Assembly: GCA_032622095.1 (NCBI GenBank)
Contig: CP136067.1
Coordinates: 129,475,990 to 129,539,989, forward strand
Length of the DNA: 64,000 bases
Direction of reading: 5' to 3'
Source: Siphonodentalium dalli
Lineage: Eukaryota > Mollusca > Scaphopoda > Gadilida > Siphonodentaliidae
Below are positions 56,710 through 64,000 of the stretch, piece after piece. The notes beneath the pieces were generated by a model. That model was not told the DNA's origin. It worked only from the letters and a program-made list of their open reading frames with translations, and did no database searches. Position 1 is the stretch's first letter, and each line of letters begins with the position of its first letter. A program made the position numbers and the translations under genes.

Positions 56710-58582
56710 CAAAGTGTCGTGGTGCATTCGGAGGCTCCTTGGTCCACGGCCTAAACTCGATGCCTGGTGGCCAGAAGTAATCATCATAAAGTCTATCGAA
56801 GTCAGTCTCATGGACATGGACGCGCGCGGACTTAGTACCTACGCGGGAACTCCATAACAGTCTCACGAAGGTAGGGGTTATACCTTTCATTTCTAGGTAC
56901 TCCCAAATGTCATTTTCAGTCGAACCTGTGGAAATTCCTCGTATGAAAAGTTTACGGGTGCGTTTGGTACTACGAGGTACTCCGTGAAACCCTGTTGGTT
57001 CGTCATGTCCGTATTGCTGACCGTTTGACACACTTGGAACAGAATAGTTCTTGTCCGTTCTGTCGCTCTCTGGTGGACGACTATGTTCACGTTTAGCTGA
57101 TATATCAGGACATGCACGTGCGGACGGCTCCGGTGAGAATGCTGGAATACTATCAAGCGCTGTTTGTGACAAATTCGGAGAAACAAATGCGGATACAGTT
57201 GCACAAGACTTTGCACAGGTGGGTGTATCAGTATCAATAGTTGAACTTGCAGTATATCGAGTGGCGTTCTCAGATTTGCTTCGTTCAATCGGCGATGATG
57301 TTGGTTTATTGTGCACATGTACGGGTCTTTTACCCGAGTTTGCTGCTGGCGTTGATGTGTTACGGATTGGCTGAATACTTTTAGGAGTCGTATTGAAGGA
57401 CATGTGATTTGCAGGTTTTGTTTGCATCCGAGCAGATGGAGGAGTTTCTGGTGGTAAGTATTGATGAACTGTTGCACACATTTGATCGAATTTAGCGGAG
57501 ACATCCCGAGCGAAGAACTCGAACATAGTACTGAATTTTCGTTCAATACTTTCAATCACATCATCTGACGCTTTTGTCGATTCTTTCAAACTAGCTTTTA
57601 TGTTGATCAGTTTGGCATTAAGAGTGTCGGCTTTCACATATGTTTTAGCTAATTCTTTTTCACGAGATAGCATTTGTTGTGTCAGCTTTTCTTGGTTGAT
57701 CGCATTATCGGCTGTATTCGATTCAAACAGTTTCAGGCGATTCTTCAAGCTGACAACTCCTGTACATTTGTCGTCGTTCATCCGTGTCACAGTTTGTTCC
57801 AGAACAGAGCACTGTCCAAGAATATTTCCAATCGATGATGCATTCGAAGAACATTTTATCTGTAGTTGCTCAAAGTTTTTCTCTAGAGCACCGAGTCGTG
57901 TGCTCGTGTCAACTTGGCTGGCACAGACTGATTTAATTTCTTTCTGCAGTATGGTTGCGTTTTTAGCGCTATTTGACTTTATAAGAGTAAGTTCACTCAG
58001 ACATTCAGCTAATTTGTCTTGCACGCACATTGAAGAACATGCACATGAACCGTTCACTTCGAGTGTTCGTCTGGTTTGTTGAGAGGCGGATGGGGTGTTC
58101 TTGTTGATGCAATATCGGATATCATCGAAAGAACCCCCTTTAACGAATTGCACAAGGTTATAGATGTCCCTTGCAAGTCTTGTGTTGACAGGAAAACCGC
58201 CGAGATCTGGGTCACGTTGAATGCGGCTCTTAAGGCTGTATTCGAGAAGATCACTGCAATGTAATTGTGCATCAAAGAACATATTCCTTCGAATTGTTCT
58301 GAGGTCATTGTCACTAGTAACAGATTGATGGAGTCCGGCAATAAACTTATCTTTCGGTAGGTTTAATAGTTCACTCAAAACAGGCGGGTTGCTGTTGGAA
58401 AAATAGTCGGGCAAAGTTGTGTTGGCATCTGACTCAGGCCGATATACGGATGGCTGCGAGTGAGATGAGTTACAGTCTGCGCCAGTCAATTGGCTCGATT
58501 CCGAGGTATGTCTGGGCATTGATCCTTGTGACAAAACGGTGTATGTCTTTCCCCCAGAGGTGGTTGTATTATAGTCTGACAT
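56702..58582 (-). CDS. LINE ORF1: coiled-coil RNA-binding protein
   Basis: About 626 residues from Met MSDYNTTTSGG; the frame extends upstream to 58681, but that part is a hydrophobic, unlikely N-terminus. In the middle, after a CACSSMC cysteine cluster, a long heptad-rich segment (with KNRLKLFESNTADNA and similar) predicts a coiled coil. A Ser/Thr/Pro-rich linker follows. The C-terminal ~80 residues (RTRKLFIRGIS, DIWEYLEMKGI, SARVHVHETDF, IEFRPW) resemble a fold used by LINE ORF1 proteins to bind RNA. The role is presumably ribonucleoprotein assembly. The stop codon TGA overlaps the ORF2 start ATG. Confidence 0.8.
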   Translation of the reverse strand: MSDYNTTTSGGKTYTVLSQGSMPRHTSESSQLTGADCNSSHSQPSVYRPESDANTTLPDYFSNSNPPVLSELLNLPKDKFIAGLHQSVTSDNDLRTIRRNMFFDAQLHCSDLLEYSLKSRIQRDPDLGGFPVNTRLARDIYNLVQFVKGGSFDDIRYCINKNTPSASQQTRRTLEVNGSCACSSMCVQDKLAECLSELTLIKSNSAKNATILQKEIKSVCASQVDTSTRLGALEKNFEQLQIKCSSNASSIGNILGQCSVLEQTVTRMNDDKCTGVVSLKNRLKLFESNTADNAINQEKLTQQMLSREKELAKTYVKADTLNAKLINIKASLKESTKASDDVIESIERKFSTMFEFFARDVSAKFDQMCATVHQYLPPETPPSARMQTKPANHMSFNTTPKSIQPIRNTSTPAANSGKRPVHVHNKPTSSPIERSKSENATRYTASSTIDTDTPTCAKSCATVSAFVSPNLSQTALDSIPAFSPEPSARACPDISAKREHSRPPESDRTDKNYSVPSVSNGQQYGHDEPTGFHGVPRSTKRTRKLFIRGISTGSTENDIWEYLEMKGITPTFVRLLWSSRVGTKSARVHVHETDFDRLYDDYFWPPGIEFRPWTKEPPNAPRHFDG

Positions 58583-58815
58583 GATATGGGTCAAGTGGAA
58601 GATAACAAGTATGTGAATACGATATATCGCGTGTCCATCATATGAGAACGCTCTATAACAGGAACATATAGTGGAGACCAATTTTCACAATGTCACCGTT
58701 TGTTGCGACCATGCTTAATTAACACCGATCGACAGTCATAATAGGTCATTGACAATGGAGCCACCAACAGTTCAAACGACGGAGATTTTCGACGTCCCAA
58801 ACACTGTTCACTCTT

Positions 58816-59165
58816 GCCAATATGTAGAGGGACCAGGTGTGTTCGTCCGTCCATCTGTCTGTTTCCATCTGTTCATTGACACTTTACATATTGTTATTTG
58901 ATCGGAACTAAATTTTGTGTATGTGTTTCTCAGCCCAAAATACAGATCGAGTTCGAATATGAGTTTGATCAGAATTTTTTTTACGGAGTTATGGCCCTTA
59001 TTCGACTTAGAATTCATGCATGCTGCAACAGCTAAAAAACAATTATCTGATCGAAACCAAATGTGGTGTGTAAGTTTCTCAGCCCAAAATACAGATAGAG
59101 TTCAAATTTGGGTTTGATCCGATTTTACTAACGGAGTTATGGCTTATGGAATTTAGCGTCCAAGC
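58816..59165 (+). repeat. Two-unit tandem repeat
   Basis: Two ~145-bp units share TTCTCAGCCCAAAATACAGA, GAGTTCAAAT/GAATATGAGTTTGATC and ACGGAGTTATGGC, preceded by GTGTTCGTCCGTCCATCTGT. This is a dispersed-repeat style akin to repeat D but a different sequence. Confidence 0.7.
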
Positions 59166-60745
59166 TGAAAATAGCTAATAACTATCGCAAAGGTATGGGG
59201 TAATAAAGTGATGTGAAACACTCTGATAGGGTGATCAAATATAAATGGAGAATAATCTTCTTCCAAGTATTAATTTTCACAAATATATCTTAATTGACAA
59301 CACACACCGTCATTCTTATATCTTAGTTAAATGCAGTGACCCTCGATGGCGAAATCGTTTTCGTTAGTTTAATCGCCGATAGATCCGTCCCGAATCGAGT
59401 AGTAAATATTTATAATTGAGCGTAGTTCAGACGATGCTTTCTATGGAGTGGTACGGTCGATTTGCTTCAGATTCGGCAATGTTAGTAGAATGTTACATTC
59501 CTCCAGTTGACATAGCGCCTGAATACTAACTAATCAGTTTCAAGCACCAGAACAAGTACATAATATGTCTTTAATGCCGATCGTGATCTGCCTCTCGTTT
59601 CTAACTAGCTCATAAATTGGTCCAGTGTAGTATATCGTGTCATTTTATGACAATTTCTAATTAATATAAATGATATATTGATCAGTATATAACCGCAATA
59701 TTTTGTTTATGCTCTGACACTTAATTGTAGTCGAGAAATGTTTAGTTTTTTTTAGGGGTAAGAGTTGTCTTCCCTGAAAAATCTTATTTTGGGACAATTT
59801 CGGAAAGGGACAACAAACAAATTCGGATGCGCCATATGATGACCTCTAATTTGATATATAGAAACCTTTGTTGGAGTGGGTGCAGCCAACTCGAACAATA
59901 TCTTGTTTGGTCCACGGACTGTAGTATAAAATTGTATTTTAGATATTTGGCACAGTTGTATGTTATATGTACTTGTCTCCGAGACATACCGATCGCTGCC
60001 CTTTGTACACACTAAGCGTACCACTCATGCAATCTGGTCAGCAAGCATGGACGATGGTGTGTACTGTAGTATAATGCATTGTGTAAATCGATTTTAAAGT
60101 ATACTCATAAATAATTCATGTACGTGACATTCAGCAGAACGTTCACAAATTTATTTTCTGCAGATCTTGGTGTGCAAACGTGCATGCATGTGAATACATA
60201 TGCAATAGGTTCCATGACATTTCATATATGCAATATATTATCTATACAGATAAATAAAATAAATGCATACTAGTATCAATGTATGTACCTCCACGCCACA
60301 CACTTCACTATTTGCACACCAAGGTGGAACTCTCAAGGTAAAATGTGTTATTTTAAACTCTATACAAAATTAGAAGTTTTTCGCGCCCATTGCGGAGGGG
60401 GTGGAAAATTTTATCAGACACGTATGATAGTTTTTTACCTTCGACCCAAATTTGTTTCGGTTTTATCAAGTTGTTTTCTGATCAATTTTCGACACCCAGC
60501 CATTATAGAAACACGAAATCAATACCTTTCGGAAGAATAATAAAATTTTCACCACCTGCTATATCTATCAACACTATACATGTATTACAGGTTGGTGTAT
60601 GTGATTTATCCCAGTTTGACCACTCTACATGTATTACAGGTTGGTGTATGTGATATAGCCCAGTTTGGCACGGCAGTGCTTTCTTATGAAACATGTCCAT
60701 GCATTTTATGTTCGGGTGACATAGACTGGCATATACCGGGAATAG
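59166..60745. other. Stretch without a recognised gene
   Basis: The only structure seen is a 2 x 45-bp tandem duplication at about 60586-60675 (ACATGTATTACAGGTTGGTG). Open frames here have no recognisable domain. Confidence 0.5.
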
Positions 60746-60799
60746 TCTCCAAACCGGACCCCCTATAAAGTTATTAAACCGAACCCCTCTCCATACGGT

Positions 60800-61078
60800 G
60801 TCAGACCGATTCTCCGAAGACCTATTACTACGAAGGCCCACAACTCCGAAGACCCGATTTTCCGACGGCCCACAACTCCGAAGACCCGATTCTCCGACGG
60901 CCCATAACTCCGAAGATCCGATTCTCCGAAAGCCCATAACTCCGAAGGGCCGATTCTCCGAAGACCTATAACTCCGAAGACCTATAACCCCGAAGGGCCG
61001 ATTCTCCGAAGACCTATAACTCCGTAGGCCCGATTCTCCGACGGTCCATATATCCGAAGGTCCGATTCTCCGAAGATT
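60800..61078 (+). repeat. 16-bp minisatellite, left block
   Basis: Units alternate GAAGACCCGATTCTCC and GAAGACCTATAACTCC with CGACGGCCC variants. Confidence 0.9.
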
Positions 61079-61132
61079 TTGTTTTATCGGGGTATTATCG
61101 TTTACTAAATAGTGTACAGTCCAGTGGCGAAG

Positions 61133-61786
61133 CCAAGGGGTCCCAAAATTCCTACTGCCCCCATTAAACCTCTACTTGCTATTTCAGACAATATGGGCCC
61201 CTACCAAAACATGTCCAATGTCATGTAAACGCCCGGAAATCGTTCATGGGGCATCAAAATATTCAAACTTTTCCTACTGCCCCCACCTAAATGGGAATCC
61301 TGGCCCGCCACTAACTATACGCCAGATACTATAACGTTACGTTGGCCCATGATACGCCAGAGTAAAATGTACAGGGGTGAACTGGGAAGAACTTGTCCTT
61401 TTTCATATATTAAATGAACTTGATTGCATCAAATCACCCCAATTCAGTCGGATGTGCACATTTAATCATATTAATTGTATTATAAGACGTACATTGTGGC
61501 AAAATAATTGTATTTCTTACTTAAATTTAAGCATTCTGTGGAAAATTAAGGCTTGTAGCACACTACTGATGGTGTAGATATCACCTTATTATAATACATA
61601 GTTAACGTTTCCAATATATAAGAGGCCCCTTCCCCCCTTTTCGTACGCCGGATTCCACCCATTTTGGACCCGTACGCCGGATTCCTGACGTCAATTTGAA
61701 GCTGGACGCCGGATTCCAGGGTTAATTTGAAACTGGACGCCGGATTCCAGTGTCTTTCCTAGGGCCCCATTGACTCCGCCACTGCA
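61133..61786. mobile_element. hAT-like inverted-end core
   Basis: Starts CAGTGGCGAAGCCAAGGGGT and ends ATTGACTCCGCCACTG, the usual hAT-style 'CAGTGGCGGA' termini. The flanks are themselves inverted (TAGTGTACAG ... CTGTACACTA), so no simple 8-bp duplication is visible. It includes the TACGCCGGATTCC block at 61640-61760. Confidence 0.5.
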
Positions 61787-61829
61787 TGGCCTGTACACTA
61801 TTTAATAAGCGATAAAACATGATCTTCGG

Positions 61830-62062
61830 AGAATCGGACCTTCGGAGAATCGGCCCTTCGGAGTTATAGACCTTCGGAGTTATGGGCGTTCGGAGTTATA
61901 GGCCTTCGGAGTTATGGGCTTTCGGAGTTATGGGTCTTCGGAGTTATGGGAATTCGGAGAATCGGGACTTCGGAGTTATGGGCTTTCGGAGAATCGGGGC
62001 ATCGGAGAATCGGAACTTCGAAGAATCGGATCTTCGGAGTTATGGGTCTTCGGAAAATCGCT
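61830..62062 (-). repeat. 16-bp minisatellite, right block (inverted)
   Basis: CTTCGGAGAATCGG and CTTCGGAGTTATGGG units, the inverse of the left block. Frames at 61882-62166 arise from it. Confidence 0.9.
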
Positions 62063-62651
62063 ACGTAACCCTCCATACCGACTTAATTGTCCGGTCCCGA
62101 ATTAACCCATGTGCGTTCTCACTAACAAATACCTCTGTAAACCGGAAACTCTATTCCGAACATTGAGTGAATAATGGTGACTTCACTGAGATTTTGTTTT
62201 TACATCAATCATTGTACTGAGTTGGACTCTTATTTTACGATCACAGTCTGTCGAAACTTAACACCAATTAGCTAAACGTACACGGTGGCAGTGTATTGTC
62301 ATCAATACAATTTAATCAACCTGTCACAATGAATGAGCCGTCACAATGGAAACGGCCGCTCAGAGTTGAATGTATATACCATAAATTTAAACTTATAAAG
62401 GATTCCCAGTCTACACTAGAGCCAACACGAGCTCAGCATAAAATATGTCAAATCTACCACGCGTGCGCGTTCGGATTTCGGATAATGTAATCGTTCACCT
62501 TTGGAATAGAAAAGCTGTCCGATGTTCGGAATATAGAGTTTCCGGTTTACAGAGGTAACTGTTTAGTAAAAATGCACTTGAGGCATGACAATTTGATCGG
62601 TATGGGGAGGGCTTCGGTTTATGGAGGATCCGGTTTGGAGAGGTTTGATTG

Positions 62652-63790
62652 TATTTAGTAATTTTTTAATAAGAAACATCTTCCAAAGCCAAAAGGTATT
62701 TATTTTGGCGACAACCTAATGTGCATGGATGCTAAGATGACTCTACTTTCTGCACTACTAAATACATGTACGGTGACTATAATTATCAAATTTAATATAC
62801 GTCGGGTTAGCAGTTTTCACGTAAAGAAAGAACAATTTGATCCAAATTAATGTCATAAGTTAGATTAGAGTAGCATAATTAATTATACATGCATGAAGAA
62901 ATATGATAGGCCGATAACTTATTTGGCACGGCTGATGTTTAATATGTTTGTTTCTCATTGAACTGTAAATACAGTGTTTGGGATTAATACATAATATAGC
63001 AGGCGGGGTATACATGGAAATAGATAATAGATACACATTCACGGGTAAAACTAAGTGGATTCTCTCCCCTTTTAAGTATTAGTATATAACTTCGACTTAC
63101 AAGTAATTAACAATAAGATTTAGAGAAGAACAATATTCATTCCATCACGATAGAGTTATTATTGATAATTTCCAATAAAAACACATTGAACCACTTTATT
63201 GTTGCATATGGGCAACATATATGGGCAAGCTGAAATGTTCTTGTGATCGCGAATTATTTATACATTGGCACACACAAAAATATTGTTTTCGAAATTGTCA
63301 CAACCGCTTATTATACTGTGCATAAACACCCATCTCTTGAATAAAATTAGCTCACCAGTTTAAAGAGACGGCACATCGCACATTTTATGCATGTGTGACT
63401 AATTTCCATGCTGCTACCAAAACGGTTTCTTAGTAGACACTTTTATCAAATTACTTTTACAACACTTTACAACTGTAATATGCTACCATGCAGTGCACAA
63501 TACTAATTTTCAGTATCTTATTCTTTGAAAAAATATCTTAATAAATAGTCACATGTCCACGTAATCGTATATAGTGGGTGCGATTCTTTCAGTTGTTCCA
63601 ACTAGTGGGAACTGAACTGTCGGGAATTAATCGAGAAATGTATATTTCGTGATTTTAAAGAGACCTTTTTGTATGTCTCGAAATAGATTGAAGGATTCTG
63701 GGAGACAATCGTTGTCCAACCTAGCATCAATAGTGCAACATTAAAGGCCCACATAATTTTCGAATGTCCAGATAACATTATACACAACAT
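62652..63790. other. Stretch without a recognised gene
   Basis: AT-rich, apparently low-copy; nothing recognised on either strand. Confidence 0.5.
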
Positions 63791-63793
63791 ATA

Positions 63794-63991
63794 TCATATG
63801 ATATACCATTTGGAAGAGGAACCAAAAATATATATTCCACCAGAATACGCAACAGCTTTAGCCCAGGAGTGTCCACCAAGTGTTAGAGATTCTAAGATTA
63901 ATTCCAAGACTTCCCCGTTGTCAACCCATAATGCATCAGAATTCAAACTAAGATATAGAGTTATTCCCCTTCCATTGATAATAATAGACAT
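63794..63991 (-). CDS. Possible kelch-type exon fragment
   Basis: The minus-strand frame reads GGHSWAKAVAYSGGIYIFG, close to the kelch pattern (H-S-x-x-x-V-x-x-x-G-x-I-Y-x-F-G). A possible donor (AATG|GTATAT) follows. The frame may continue beyond the window's right edge. The opposite strand is also open, so coding strand and reality are uncertain. Confidence 0.25.
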   Translation of the reverse strand: MSIIINGRGITLYLSLNSDALWVDNGEVLELILESLTLGGHSWAKAVAYSGGIYIFGSSSKWYII

Positions 63992-64000
63992 AGTACAGTC

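Larger units (their letters stand above)
53040..58815 (-). mobile_element. Two-ORF non-LTR retrotransposon, apparently intact
   Basis: ORF1 (58582-56702) and ORF2 (56709-53236) are uninterrupted and overlap by eight bases. A 3' UTR of about 200 bp reaches a minus-strand AATAAA near 53047. The 5' end is set at about 58815, where a dispersed repeat begins. No target duplication was identified, so both limits are approximate. The endonuclease-RT-zinc layout is that of the I/CR1 broad group; clade is uncertain. Confidence 0.85.
60748..62651. mobile_element. Composite inverted-repeat element, pogo-like ends
   Basis: The left end TCTCCAAACCGGACCCC ... AACCCCTCTCCATACGG is matched in inverse at the right end (about 62590-62651; inverse reads CAAACCTCTCCAAACCGGAT). 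Ends of the form 'CAAACCTCTCCAAACCGG' recall Tc1/mariner-pogo MITEs; this is inference. An additional inverted pair (ACCTCTGTAAACCGGAAACT at about 62131, inverse at about 62535) lies inside the right part. The interior holds mirrored minisatellites and an hAT-like core. Confidence 0.55.

Noticed and set aside
61882-62166. Frames with repeated S-x-E-L-x-x-x-G units
   Set aside because: Produced by the 16-bp minisatellite.

Overview
This is eukaryotic DNA, AT-rich and almost wholly made of transposable elements, with a few isolated host exons bounded by GT-AG splice signals. There are no operons, bacterial ribosome-binding sites or prokaryotic genes. Three things point to a marine invertebrate, probably a mollusc or other lophotrochozoan: non-LTR elements with apurinic-type endonucleases, several MITE families, and degenerate tandem repeats beginning 'CTCACCTGAG...CCGTCC' (a type I associate with molluscan genomes from memory, unverified). 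The taxon is inference.

Layout. 1-660: cluster of small palindromic hairpin elements. 1.1-2.0 kb: degenerate tandem repeat D. 3.0-8.2 kb: truncated large foldback element B1, holding a TTAA-flanked MITE, a minisatellite and two LINE-tail-like repeats. 9.3-10.0 kb: palindrome. 10.3-10.8 kb: a TTAA MITE that looks strongly A-to-G hypermutated. 11.4-22.0 kb: three-level nest of a dead CR1/Jockey-like LINE, split by an LTR retrotransposon with an intact 1611-residue Gag-Pol, whose 5' LTR is split by a TTAA MITE. 22.3-27.4 kb and 28.7-33.6 kb: two ~5 kb foldback elements (A1, A2) with long inverted arms and 3-bp target duplications. 33.6-34.5 kb: more hairpins. 36.1-41.05 kb: foldback element B2. 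42.6-44.1 kb: TTAA MITEs and a palindrome. 45.6-50.2 kb: D repeats. 50.2-52.7 kb: TTAA MITEs, a foldback and an hAT-type MITE around one host exon. 53.0-58.8 kb: apparently intact two-ORF LINE on the minus strand. 60.7-62.7 kb: pogo-like inverted-repeat element with palindromic 16-bp minisatellites.

Host genes. A minus-strand exon at 41072-41345 encodes a signal peptide and a PAN/apple-like Cys pattern. A second minus-strand exon at 28295-28563 encodes a PLAT-like domain, and its phase fits exon 1. The ~12.5 kb intron between them would hold A2, the hairpin cluster and B2. A plus-strand exon at 50830-51056 matches mitochondrial poly(A) polymerase (MTPAP). A weak kelch-like fragment lies near the right edge.

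Two observations stand out. The A/B foldback elements carry decayed coding frames in their inner arms and ~170-bp repeats carrying ATGGCGGCC motifs in their outer arms; paralogous unoccupied sites in the same window confirm the insertions. The MITE at 10.3 kb differs from its sister copies almost entirely by A-to-G changes on one strand.
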